Source of the DNA: Paramesorhizobium salinisoli
GTDB lineage: Bacteria; Pseudomonadota; Alphaproteobacteria; Rhizobiales; Rhizobiaceae
Length of the DNA stretch: 64,000 bases
Reading direction: 5' to 3'
Assembly: GCF_003335045.1 (NCBI RefSeq)
Contig: NZ_QOZG01000007.1
Location: 124,001 to 188,000 of the forward strand
Position 1 is the first letter of the stretch; every line of letters starts with the position of its first letter. Shown piece by piece: positions 1-8,606 of the stretch. The position numbers and the translations under genes are program-made. The notes beneath the pieces were generated by a model. That model was not told the DNA's origin and ran no database searches. It saw nothing but the letters and a program-made list of their open reading frames with translations.

Positions 1-980
1 TTTTCCGATTGCCTGAAGGCTTCATAGAAGCGGTCAAGATTCTCGGTCAGATATTCTCCGAACCTGCCCGCATCCCGGGCTTTCAGCGCGAGGCTGAAGG
101 ACTTTCCGGTGTTGCGGATGTCTCCGGTGACCTGCTTGTCAGCGGCGGCCCAGACGCGTGCGGGTTTTGGCTGAAACCCCTTCCTGACCGGCTTTTTACC
201 GGTGCCGCTGAGATGGCTGAACAAGAGATCGAAGCGCAGCTCCTGATCGGCCTCCATAAACTCCGCATCCGCTATGAATGCCGCAGCGGCTTCCGTATTC
301 TTCGGGCGCTCGATGAGCTTGCGCAGTTCCAGCCAGCGATCGCGACCGATGCCCTTCGCGGGGCCTATCGCCTCGATAATCTCAGTGGGAATCGCCTTGG
401 GAATGGTCAGCATCTTGCTGAGTGTCTGATAATCCACCGATAGAGCCGACTGGATGGTCTCGCGCCCGTAACCCAGCGCTTCCAGCCGCTGGGCGAATAG
501 AACACGCTCAATGAAGGTCAGATTGGCCCGGGCGGCATTCTCCTGCCCCTGAGCAATGATGTGATCGATATCGGCCAGGGCTTTGACGACGGCGCGTACA
601 GGCCGGCCGAGATCCCTGGCGACTCTCACCCTTCGATGGCCGAAGACGATCATATAGCGGCCATCCTGATCAGGATGCGGGCGAACCAGGATAGGCGTGT
701 CCTGCCCCCTCTCCCGGACCGCTGAAAGCAGTTCCTGATAGGCGTCGTCATCAGCCTTCATGCGGTCCGCGACGAAGGAGCCGTCTATCATGTCAGGATC
801 GATCTCAACGATCGTCTCGCCTTCGACAAGTTTCGATGCTTGTCTGGCAAGTTCGTCGATCGAGGAAGAGATCGATTTCGCCGCGCCATATTTCGGGAAG
901 CCCGAGTCCCGCTGATCGGCGGCGTCGGTTTCGGGCGGCTCGGTACGCATCAGACTGTCGAAAATGTTTTTTCTAGCCAT
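1..980 (-). CDS. repB: RepB partition protein (ParB family), 3' end outside window
   Basis: This is the centromere-binding partition protein of a repABC replicon; with RepA it segregates the replicon. The leftward frame opens at an ATG at 980 and stays open to the window edge, giving about 326 residues. It starts MARKNIFDSL and carries the ParB/RepB nuclease-like region (TPILVRPHPDQDGRY, then FGHRRVRVARDLGRPVRAV at about residues 107-125), followed by a helical region with the HTH segment near residue 160. It lies 80 bp downstream of repA in the same direction, the usual repA-repB order, so repC should follow beyond position 1. The gap between repA and repB holds a palindrome that is a probable RepB target. 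Family assignment is firm; the C-terminus is not visible. Confidence 0.93.
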   Translation of the reverse strand, partial: MARKNIFDSLMRTEPPETDAADQRDSGFPKYGAAKSISSSIDELARQASKLVEGETIVEIDPDMIDGSFVADRMKADDDAYQELLSAVRERGQDTPILVRPHPDQDGRYMIVFGHRRVRVARDLGRPVRAVVKALADIDHIIAQGQENAARANLTFIERVLFAQRLEALGYGRETIQSALSVDYQTLSKMLTIPKAIPTEIIEAIGPAKGIGRDRWLELRKLIERPKNTEAAAAFIADAEFMEADQELRFDLLFSHLSGTGKKPVRKGFQPKPARVWAAADKQVTGDIRNTGKSFSLALKARDAGRFGEYLTENLDRFYEAFRQSE

Positions 981-1048
981 TTGACCACATTCTTTGCCAC
1001 ATAGTTGATTCTATCTATCCACGTGTTCCTGCAGCATAATTTGCTGAT

Positions 1049-1066
1049 TTAGACGGCCGTCTATTT
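1049..1066. promoter_or_regulatory. parS candidate, copy 1 (14-bp palindrome)
   Basis: The perfect palindrome TAGACGGCCGTCTA (1050-1063) overlaps the repA stop codon and sits between repA and repB. An identical copy lies at 3098-3111; counting flanks, 18 bp are shared in inverted orientation. Known repABC replicons have RepB-binding parS palindromes inside or near the rep operon, so position and symmetry fit. RepB binding is inferred. Confidence 0.65.
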
Positions 1067-2266
1067 GGCCCGGCCCCACGCCTGATGGATGAGTTCGCGG
1101 ATTTCCGAGTTGACCGCTTCGAGCGATTCCATCGCCCGTTCATAGGTCGCGCGGGTCATTCCGGACTTCTCAACTTCATAAAGGGTCTGTTTCGTCAGGC
1201 CCGCATCGGAGATTGCCGTTGATTTCACCATCTGGTTCTTCAGCATCTGTTTTGCCAGCATGGACTGCATGAAGCCCACCATCTGGGCCTGCGGGATATC
1301 CGTCGGCTCATAGCGCGTGATAAGATATCTGAACCAGTCGAGATCAACCTCGCCTCCCGCGCGGCGGATGGTTTTCAGGATGTCGCCAAGCATCAGCAGA
1401 AATTGTGACATCGACATGAGATCGAGCATCTGCGGGTGGACGGTGATCAGCACTGATGACGCGGCGGCAAGCGCAGTCAGAGTCAGGTATCCAAGCTGTG
1501 GCGGGCAATCGATAACAACAATATCGTATTGGTCATCCACCTGCTTGAGCGCTGCCTCGATTCGGTTCCAGAAGGTCTTGCCGTCTGTCGAGCTTCGGTC
1601 CTGCATCGCAAGCGGCGTATCATATTCATATTCCTGCAATTCCAGCGAGGCCGGAATGATGCTGAGTCCCGGAAAATTCGTCGACCGGATCACCTCGGTG
1701 ATCGGCTTGCGTTCCTCGTCATAGCGGATGGCCTCGTAAATCGAGGGATATTTGTCGAGTTCTGGCTGGATGCCGTGCAAGGCTGAAAAGGATGCCTGCG
1801 GATCTAGGTCAACGGCCAGGACCCGATGCCCGGTGAGGGCCAGGTGCTGTGCAAGATGTGCGGCGGTCGTGGTCTTGCCCGAACCACCCTTGAAGTTGAC
1901 GACTGCGATCACCTGAAGTTTTTCGCCATTGCGGCGGTGCGGGACATATTTTTTTACGTCGGCGCGCCCATTCCTGTCGAGATAGTGACGCAGTTCCATG
2001 ATCTGCTCGGCCGAATAGGTTCGCCTGCCGCCAGCATGGATATGCGGCTCCACGCCTTTTCCCTCCAGGTGCAGCTTTTTCAAATTGCTGGTGGACACAC
2101 CGAGGAAATAAGCGGCTTCGGCAAGCGAGAATTGCCGCAGGGACTTCGATGCATTCGGCGGAAAAGTTTCGAGACGAAGCTGATTCAGCCGCTTGGATAT
2201 CTCTCGTCCTTGAGACAAAATGATATCATCGAACAACGCCTTGTGTGGGGGAGCAGAGAAATTCAT
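1061..2266 (-). CDS. repA: RepA partition ATPase (ParA family) of a repABC replicon
   Basis: RepA is the Walker-type ATPase that partitions the replicon with RepB and represses its own operon. The protein has 401 residues, the normal RepA size. An N-terminal MerR-like HTH (FSLAEAAYFLGVSTSNLKKL, about residues 46-65) precedes the ParA domain with the deviant Walker A motif KGGSGKTTTAAH (about 124-135), the A' segment LAVDLDPQASFS and the Walker B-like segment DIVVIDCPPQLG. I chose the ATG at 2266 over a TTG five codons upstream because GAGGT lies 8 nt before it. The leader holds a near-perfect inverted repeat overlapping the promoter -10, fitting autorepression. The stop codon lies inside the parS candidate. 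Confidence 0.96.
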   Translation of the reverse strand: MNFSAPPHKALFDDIILSQGREISKRLNQLRLETFPPNASKSLRQFSLAEAAYFLGVSTSNLKKLHLEGKGVEPHIHAGGRRTYSAEQIMELRHYLDRNGRADVKKYVPHRRNGEKLQVIAVVNFKGGSGKTTTAAHLAQHLALTGHRVLAVDLDPQASFSALHGIQPELDKYPSIYEAIRYDEERKPITEVIRSTNFPGLSIIPASLELQEYEYDTPLAMQDRSSTDGKTFWNRIEAALKQVDDQYDIVVIDCPPQLGYLTLTALAAASSVLITVHPQMLDLMSMSQFLLMLGDILKTIRRAGGEVDLDWFRYLITRYEPTDIPQAQMVGFMQSMLAKQMLKNQMVKSTAISDAGLTKQTLYEVEKSGMTRATYERAMESLEAVNSEIRELIHQAWGRAK

Positions 2267-2280
2267 TTTGGCGGACCTCA

Positions 2281-2321
2281 AATAACGGCATTCGAGCGAA
2301 TTTCACTCGATTGCCGTCATT
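2281..2321 (-). promoter_or_regulatory. repA operator: inverted repeat in the repA leader
   Basis: Two 16-bp arms (AATAACGGCATTCGAG at 2281-2296 and CTCGATTGCCGTCATT at 2306-2321) are inverted with two mismatches around a 9-nt centre. The repeat starts at the -10 box and ends about 15 nt before the repA ATG. RepA proteins autorepress by binding inverted repeats at their promoters, so this is the likely operator; binding is inferred. Confidence 0.7.
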
Positions 2322-2346
2322 ATGTCCGATTCTCCGGGCTCGGCAA
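2319..2346 (-). promoter_or_regulatory. predicted repA promoter
   Basis: Reading leftward, TTGCCG (2346-2341) and CATAAT (2324-2319) are separated by 16 nt, a good sigma70-like match. Transcription would begin near 2312, inside the inverted repeat, leaving a leader of about 45 nt. Confidence 0.55.
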
Positions 2347-3094
2347 GAAGTTTTAAGTTAATAAAGAGTTAAACATTGCGCGACAGCCATCAAATAGCGG
2401 CGATTGCTTTGAAAGGATCAAGGCTGCAGGTGAGATTTTTGGCTGTCCGATTCGGCTTCCCCAACACTGGAAAGGCCAGTGTTATTGTCGGGCCGGGCCC
2501 TGTAACAGGATATCCCTTTCGCCGTTGCCGGGCAAACCTTATTGCCGGGCCCGATGCAGAAGATATGCAGCTTCGTACGATCCCGGTGCTCGCGAAGCCA
2601 AGCCGGACGGCCAGCCTCAGTGGGCCAAGCTGAGCGGATTATCGCTCTTCTATACGATCGCCGGATGAGACGCGCCTCCGGATCGTTCAACGACCCACGT
2701 ATCGGTTTGTTCTCACAGCGGGCGCACCGACAAGCCTTATGATCGCGCCATCACCCGGGGAAGGAGCCGAGAACCCCTTCTGTGCGGCTTTGCGCCAGCC
2801 TGCATGCCTATCGGCGGCAAATCGTTCATCTCGTGATAAGCATCTATGATCTTGTCAATAGGCAGGCGCAGGGGCATCGTGGCCCTAGGTCGTGTCCTTC
2901 GGGTGGAACTTCAACAATCTGATCCTGCTGAAATGCACTAGTGACCACCGCTATCCTGGTACTGCACGGTGCGGGACAGCATCGACTTGCCGGATCGCAA
3001 GGGAAAGTCGTTGTTGCTGCCCAGCCGAGTGACGCAGGTCAGCCCGCCAATAGACGAAACCATGTATCCCCTTGTTATATATGCTCTATTGAGA

Positions 3095-3112
3095 AAATAG
3101 ACGGCCGTCTAA
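3095..3112. promoter_or_regulatory. parS candidate, copy 2
   Basis: TAGACGGCCGTCTA recurs exactly at 3098-3111, about 0.8 kb upstream of the repA start, with an AT-rich flank. The two copies bracket repA. Several repABC replicons carry more than one parS, one of them upstream of repA. Confidence 0.6.
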
Positions 3113-4400
3113 TCTGCGTTTCTGCTACTCGCCTCGTTGCGTGAGGCTCCGTCGGTGCTGCTACGGCCATCCCAGGACGAAAAGCGGTTCTCGATCCGAT
3201 AGACGTGCAGCGCGGATCGTTCAGCGCTGTTGGCTCGTGGAAATGGATGGATCAGCATTCAAGAGGACACCGGGGAGAAGGGGCGTTTGGCCCGAAACCG
3301 CTAGCGGCTCGTCTGGCACGATAGCCTCGCTTGCACCGGGCATGGCCTTTCCTGGAGTAAAGTTCGCAGCGATGCCACAGTCGCTACCGTAACTATAGAC
3401 ACCATGGGGATTGCGGAGAGCCATTGCTCGCGAGAAAATGAAACGTCCGCTATGGCTGAACGGGGAGGGGGCGGCGCATTTACCCTAAGAGATGTTGTTG
3501 CTGCGGCCGCGGGACTTTCTCGCGCGCTGTTTTATTGCCGAATTGTGATTTGGGACAAAGGGGGCGTTCACTCCGTTCCACGTCGGGGGCGCCGGGCCAA
3601 CATCTCGTAGCCGTGCTGATGGCGTTCCCTCCGGGTGGGCAATGGCCTGATCTGCCGCTGCCTTGCAACGGCGCTATGATGATGATTCCTTGACATGCCA
3701 TGGCTTGTGCGCGGTTTTGTCTTTTGTCTTCGGGCGAGCCGCTGAGAGGTCTGGCTTTCAAAATTGACGCCTGTGCGATAATCGCCGCCTTTGCGCAACG
3801 CACCGGGCGTTTCGTGCTGGATGGTTTGTTCTACTTTGCTCCACCCGCGGACCGAAATCAAAGCAACTCCCATGAGGAGCGCCGTGTTGCCGCAACAGAT
3901 CGCCATAGGGGCCGAACCGCCGAAGATGTCGGCGGTGGAGCCGGGATTGATGTGTGTAGTGCGGTAGTCGTTCGGCGTTTCAAAGCGAATCACGGAGCGC
4001 AGGCGGAAGGGCCGTCGCATGCGATCGGCTGTAGAATACAACCTGGTGTCGTCGGATCTCGTGCTGAGATAGCAGGACCAGCCCCAACCCATGTTCTCAA
4101 AAACTGCCCCGCAAGGTCAGCCGCTCTTGTCGTGGACGCAGTTCACGACGACGGGCGTTGTGCGGAAAGACGGACGCCTGCGCTCCCTGGCGTGGCGGCG
4201 AGGCGGCATATGGAAACCACGTCACCGCAATATTGCCTCCTCTAAGCAGCCGATTTGCGCAGATTGCCGAGAGCGCTCGTGAAGGCACTTTGGTAAGAAA
4301 ACCTCGTTCTTTAATGACTTGTCGCGACAGTTTAAAGGCTTATCCCATTGCAAGGCGGAAAACGCGCTCAGAAGTGTCATTATCGGACATAAAATCGTCA

Positions 4401-4455
4401 CGACAGGTGCGGCGGTTTTGCGCAATTATGAAGCAATTAACCGCCGCACCTGTCG
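4401..4455. repeat. long inverted repeat, 17-bp perfect arms
   Basis: CGACAGGTGCGGCGGTT (4401-4417) and its exact reverse complement (4439-4455) flank a 21-nt AT-rich centre. It lies 70 bp downstream of the last permease gene of the leftward operon, so it may act as a transcript-end hairpin; on that strand a short TTTT tract follows at about 8 nt, which is weak for an intrinsic terminator. A protein-binding or element-end role is possible. Confidence 0.6.
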
Positions 4456-4525
4456 GACCGCTGTTCGAAACCAGAATATTCCATCAGCCTGACAAATTCG
4501 TTCGATATCCGACAGCCGGGAGCTG

Positions 4526-5701
4526 TCATTTGTAAGGATCGGCCGCGTCGCGCAGCCCGTCGCCGAGGAAATTGAATGCGAGGATCACCAGAATGACCGG
4601 GATCATGGGAAACAGCAGCCAAGGATAAAAGGCGATGACGCTGACACTGCGGGCCTCGGTCAGAAGAATGCCCCAGCTGGTGATCGGGGCTCTGAGGCCG
4701 AGCCCCAGGAAGCTCAGCGCCGTTTCGCCGAGGATCATGCCGGGTATCGCGATTGTCGCCGTGGCGATGAGATGTGACATAAAACCTGGGATGAGGTGTC
4801 GCCGGATGATGCGGCTGCCCTTGGCGCCCATCAACTGGGCCGCCAGGACATAATCCTCCTCGCGAAGCGCAAGGAGCTTGGAGCGCACGGCGCGCGCCAG
4901 GCCGGTCCAGTCAAGCAGGCCGAGGATCATGGTGATACCAAAATAGATCACGATGGGGCTCCAGGTGATCGGCATGATCGCGGCCAGGGCCATCCAGAGC
5001 GGAATGCTGGGAATGGACTGGAGGACCTCGATGATACGCTGCACGATCAGGTCGAAAACGCCGCCATGATAGCCTGCAAGGCCCCCAATGATAATGCCTA
5101 GTAAAAAGCTGAAACTGATGCCGAGCAATCCGATCGTCAGTGAGATACGGGCGCCGTAGATGATACGAGACAGGACATCGCGCCCCAGCCTGTCTGTCCC
5201 AAGAAGGAAGAGTTCGCCGCCAGGAGCCGGGCAGGCCAGATGCAGGTCGCTCCCGATCAGGCCCCAGAACCGGTATTTGTCGCCCCTGCACAAGAAGCGG
5301 ATCGGCTGAATGGCATTTCTGTCGTCAGAATATTCCCGCTTCAGCGTATCCATGTTCAGCGTCATCTGGCGACCGTAGACGAACGGCCCGACGAGTTGCC
5401 CCTCGTGAAACAGGTGCACGCGCTGCGGCGGCGCATAGATGAAGTCCATGTTCCGCGTGTGCAGATTGTAGGGCGCCAGGAACTCGCAGATCAGGATCAT
5501 CAGGTAGAGCGCCAGAAGGAAGATGCCCGATGCGACGGCAAGCCGGTGGTTTTTGAATTTCCACCACATGAGGCGCAGCGGCGATGCCTGAAAGACACGT
5601 TCCTGTTCCCTGGTCATCACCTCGACCGACCGCGGATCGAAAGGCGCGGTCGAGACATAGTGGGGCAGCGGCGCGCCGGGAGGGGGGAGGGGGGAGTTCA
5701 T
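4526..5701 (-). CDS. ABC importer permease, OppC/DppC/YejE type
   Basis: This is an inner-membrane permease of a peptide/opine/oligosaccharide-type ABC importer, last gene of a four-gene leftward operon. The 391-residue protein has an N-terminal OppC-type hydrophobic helix at about residues 54-76, a long periplasmic loop with ELFLLGTDRLGRDVLSRIIYG, a typical DppC signature just before the membrane core, and the EAA-loop segment AAQLMGAKGSRIIRRHLIPG that contacts the ATPase. The ATG at 5701 overlaps the preceding permease stop (ATGA). The extended loop between the first two helices (about 80-165) is longer than in DppC and recalls YejE. The substrate cannot be read from the sequence. Confidence 0.9.
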   Translation of the reverse strand: MNSPLPPPGAPLPHYVSTAPFDPRSVEVMTREQERVFQASPLRLMWWKFKNHRLAVASGIFLLALYLMILICEFLAPYNLHTRNMDFIYAPPQRVHLFHEGQLVGPFVYGRQMTLNMDTLKREYSDDRNAIQPIRFLCRGDKYRFWGLIGSDLHLACPAPGGELFLLGTDRLGRDVLSRIIYGARISLTIGLLGISFSFLLGIIIGGLAGYHGGVFDLIVQRIIEVLQSIPSIPLWMALAAIMPITWSPIVIYFGITMILGLLDWTGLARAVRSKLLALREEDYVLAAQLMGAKGSRIIRRHLIPGFMSHLIATATIAIPGMILGETALSFLGLGLRAPITSWGILLTEARSVSVIAFYPWLLFPMIPVILVILAFNFLGDGLRDAADPYK

Positions 5702-6696
5702 TTGGTGCTGCCGCCCTGCAACCGGATGCGCGGATCGAGCAGCGCCAGCGCCAGGTCGGAGATCAGCACGCCGATGACCGTAAGGAAGGCGAGGAACATC
5801 AGGAACGAGCCCGCCAGATACATGTCCTGGCTTTGCAACGCCTTGATCAGCATCGGGCCGGTGGTTTCGAGCGACAGCACGATTGCGGTGATTTCTGCAC
5901 CGGAGATGATGGCGGGCAAGATCGAGCCGATATCGGAGATGAAGAAATTGAGCGACATGCGCAGCGGATATTTGATCAGTGTGCGGAAGGGCCCAAGGCC
6001 CTTGGCGCGCGCCGTCGTTACATATTGTTTGTGAAGCTCGTCCAGGAGATTGGCGCGCAACCGCCGGATCATGCTGGCCGTGCCTCCCGTCCCGATGATG
6101 ACGACCGGGATCCAGATATGCTCGAGGATCGACTTGGCCTTGTCCCAGCTCATCGGCTGGCTCAGATATTTCTGGTCCATGAGATGGCCGATCGAGGTGC
6201 CGAACCAGATATTAGCGAAATACATGAGGATCAGGGCCAGCATGAAATTCGGTATGGCGAGGCCGAGAAGTCCGAGCAATGTCAGCCCGTAGTCGCCCCA
6301 GCTATATTGGTGGGTTGCTGAATACATGCCGATCGGAAATGCAATGATCCAGGTGAAGATGATGGTGACGAAGGAGACTAGAATGGTCAGCCACATCCTG
6401 TCGCCGATCACATCGCGAACCGGCAGCTCATATTCGAACGAATAGCCGAAATCGCCCTGCAGCATGCCGCCGACCCAGTAGAAGTAGCGCAGGACCGGAG
6501 GCTTGTCGAAGCCGTACTCCTTGCGAAGCGACTGGATGCGCTCCGAATCCACGCTTTCGCCCTGCGCTCTCAGTTCGGCGATATAACTGTCGAAATAATC
6601 GCCGGGCGGGAGCTCGATGATGGTGAACACCAGTGCCGAAATAATCAGCAATGTCGGGATCATTACGGCGATGCGCCAGATTATGTAACGCAGCAC
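5698..6696 (-). CDS. ABC importer permease, OppB/DppB/YejB type
   Basis: First permease of the importer, 332 residues, with six predicted membrane segments. The N-terminal helix MLRYIIWRIAVMIPTLLIIS is characteristic of DppB-type permeases; the EAA loop (TTARAKGLGPFRTLIKYPLR) lies at about residues 224-243. It starts with GTG at 6696, two bases after the binding-protein stop, and its stop overlaps the next start, so all four proteins are probably made in fixed ratio. It would form the channel with the DppC-type partner. Confidence 0.9.
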   Translation of the reverse strand: MLRYIIWRIAVMIPTLLIISALVFTIIELPPGDYFDSYIAELRAQGESVDSERIQSLRKEYGFDKPPVLRYFYWVGGMLQGDFGYSFEYELPVRDVIGDRMWLTILVSFVTIIFTWIIAFPIGMYSATHQYSWGDYGLTLLGLLGLAIPNFMLALILMYFANIWFGTSIGHLMDQKYLSQPMSWDKAKSILEHIWIPVVIIGTGGTASMIRRLRANLLDELHKQYVTTARAKGLGPFRTLIKYPLRMSLNFFISDIGSILPAIISGAEITAIVLSLETTGPMLIKALQSQDMYLAGSFLMFLAFLTVIGVLISDLALALLDPRIRLQGGSTK

Positions 6697-6698
6697 GA

Positions 6699-8606
6699 TC
6701 AGGGTTCTCCGCCAAGCCAGAACGTGTCCGGCATATAAACGCCGAGATAGGACGTCGGATCAAAGCCATAGAGCCCCTTGTCGGGCAGGTTGCGCAGCCG
6801 CGTGGATGCCACTATCGGCTGAAGCGTTGCGTTGACGATGCCGATTGAAAACACCTGGTCGGTGTAGATGGAAAGCATCGAGGTCCAGATTTCGGTTCGC
6901 TCGCGGGAATCCACCGATCTGCGCCAGCGCCTGAGAAGCGACATGAGCTCGATCACCTCAGGAAGATCGGGCGGCTCACCGATCTTGCCATGCGAAAGAT
7001 AGTAGACGCCCCATAGCGGCCACTGCAATTGCTCGTCCGCCGTCGGCGCAAGCTGGTCGGGGTTCATGTCGGCGGTCGGGACGCCATTGTCGATACCCGA
7101 CCATATCGACATCATGATCTGGCCGGCCATGGCCCGGCTGCGGAAGACATCGCGCTGCGAGGGGCGGATGAAAAGGGCGATGCCGATCTGACGCCAGTGA
7201 TCGGTCACGAGTTCGAGCACATCCGTCTCCAGCGTCCCTTCGCCGGCGCTTTCCACGATGATCTGCGCCGTACGGCCATCGGGAAGGAGGCGCAGGCCGT
7301 CATCGTCGCGTGTTCGAAGCCCGATTTCATCGAGCAGGGCGTTGGCTTTGGCAGGATCATGGGCGATCCAGGCTTCGGCGAATTCAGGACGATAGAGCGG
7401 ACTTTCGGGCAGAACCGTGTCGGCGCTCTCCTTCGCCAGTCCATAGAATACGGCTTTGTTGATCTCGCGTCTGTTGATGGCAAGCGAGAGTGCCCGGCGC
7501 ATGCGAACGTCGCGCAAGAGCGGTTTCCATACGGCGTCGTTACAATTCAGGTTCGGCAAGAGCGCCACCCGCGATCCCTGCGTCCGCTTCCACAGGTGCA
7601 CCTTCACCGGATAACGTTTCTCCGCATCCTTCAGGAACGTATAGTCAGGGAAATCTATTCCGAAGCATTGCAGATCGCTCTCGCCGGCCCCGGTCTTGGC
7701 GGCAATGATGGACGAAGAGCTGACATTGAGAATGAAGCGGTCGATGTAAGGCAGTTGCAGGCCGTTTTCGTCAATCCTGTGGAAATAAGGATTGCGTTCG
7801 AAGACGAATTGCTCAGCCGGTGGGGCCGTCGTGTTTCGCCAGGGGTCGAGGGTCGGCAATTCAGGGTTTTCGGGGCGATATTGCCGCGACATGCGAATGT
7901 GAAGCTCGGTCCATTTCCTGGCCTGATATTCCTTCATCAAGCCGGACAGGCGGAACGCGTCCTGATATGTCTTGTGAAATTGCTTGAGATAAGCGGAGGG
8001 AAGGACGAGGCTCAGCGCCTGGGCGCTTGCCAGTTTGGGCAGGAAGTCCGGATTGGGCGCATCCCACGAATAGCGAACGGTCAGCGGGTCGATGATTTCG
8101 AACCGGGGCGGCCTGCCATCCACCCGCAAGGCCGTGATGGGCCCACCGGGGGAAAGCTCCTTGTTCAGCCACACATCTTCGAGGCAATAGCGGAAATCTT
8201 CCGGTGTCAGCGGACTGCCATCGGACCATTTATGCCCTTCGCGTATCCTGAATGTGAAGACGCGCTCCCCGCTGACCTCGAAGCTTTCCAGAATGTCCGG
8301 GATCATGTTGAGCTTGTCGTCATAACCGACCAACCGTGCATAGCCGTTGATCGTCATCAGCCGGATATCCTTCTGGCTGCCGATCAAGGTGCGCACCGTG
8401 CCGCCATGCCGGCCGGGCTTTCGGTCCTTCGCGGCAAGATTGACGATCCGCGGCTTCTTCGGCAGGCGGTCGGCGACTTTCGGCAGCATTCCCGATTTGA
8501 GCAGCGGTTCGAGAAAAGCAGGCTCCCGGTCGTCGGCCAGAAGTCTGGCCGGCCCGGGAATGAACACCGATGCCATGAGGCCGAGCGCGGTCCGCCGGCT
8601 CAACAC
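6699..8606 (-). CDS. ABC importer substrate-binding protein, family 5, Tat-like signal
   Basis: Periplasmic binding protein (SBP_bac_5, cluster C) of 635 residues, large as is usual for peptide, opine and oligosaccharide binders. Its start has a twin-arginine-like signal ([16 protein letters not shown]) rather than a lipoprotein box. Family features include FRIREGHKWSDGSPLTPEDFRYCLE (split here: FRIREGHKWSDG, then SPLTPEDF) and the hinge region around RRALSLAINRREINKAVFYG. The GTG at 8606 overlaps the ATPase stop by seven bases. A closely related arrangement is YejA; the ligand is unknown. The neighbouring lyase makes an oligosaccharide ligand conceivable. Confidence 0.88.
   Translation of the reverse strand: MLSRRTALGLMASVFIPGPARLLADDREPAFLEPLLKSGMLPKVADRLPKKPRIVNLAAKDRKPGRHGGTVRTLIGSQKDIRLMTINGYARLVGYDDKLNMIPDILESFEVSGERVFTFRIREGHKWSDGSPLTPEDFRYCLEDVWLNKELSPGGPITALRVDGRPPRFEIIDPLTVRYSWDAPNPDFLPKLASAQALSLVLPSAYLKQFHKTYQDAFRLSGLMKEYQARKWTELHIRMSRQYRPENPELPTLDPWRNTTAPPAEQFVFERNPYFHRIDENGLQLPYIDRFILNVSSSSIIAAKTGAGESDLQCFGIDFPDYTFLKDAEKRYPVKVHLWKRTQGSRVALLPNLNCNDAVWKPLLRDVRMRRALSLAINRREINKAVFYGLAKESADTVLPESPLYRPEFAEAWIAHDPAKANALLDEIGLRTRDDDGLRLLPDGRTAQIIVESAGEGTLETDVLELVTDHWRQIGIALFIRPSQRDVFRSRAMAGQIMMSIWSGIDNGVPTADMNPDQLAPTADEQLQWPLWGVYYLSHGKIGEPPDLPEVIELMSLLRRWRRSVDSRERTEIWTSMLSIYTDQVFSIGIVNATLQPIVASTRLRNLPDKGLYGFDPTSYLGVYMPDTFWLGGEP

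Larger units (their letters stand above)
2350..4525. other. gene-poor region upstream of repA
   Basis: About 2.2 kb holds no reading frame that I can support by length, ribosome site or recognisable family. It contains a hairpin (8-bp stem, 5-nt loop) at 2463-2483, the second parS candidate at 3095-3112 and a long inverted repeat at 4401-4455. Short open frames on both strands read as arginine/serine-rich low-information translations. The content fits decayed DNA or a maintenance region beside the rep genes. Confidence 0.6.

Noticed and set aside
3568-4092. Leftward open frame with a segment NPGSTADIFGG and a hydrophobic stretch, recalling a fragment of a metabolic enzyme or transporter
   Set aside because: No ribosome site, the translation soon becomes Arg/His-rich noise, and I could not match it to a family; left within the gene-poor region.
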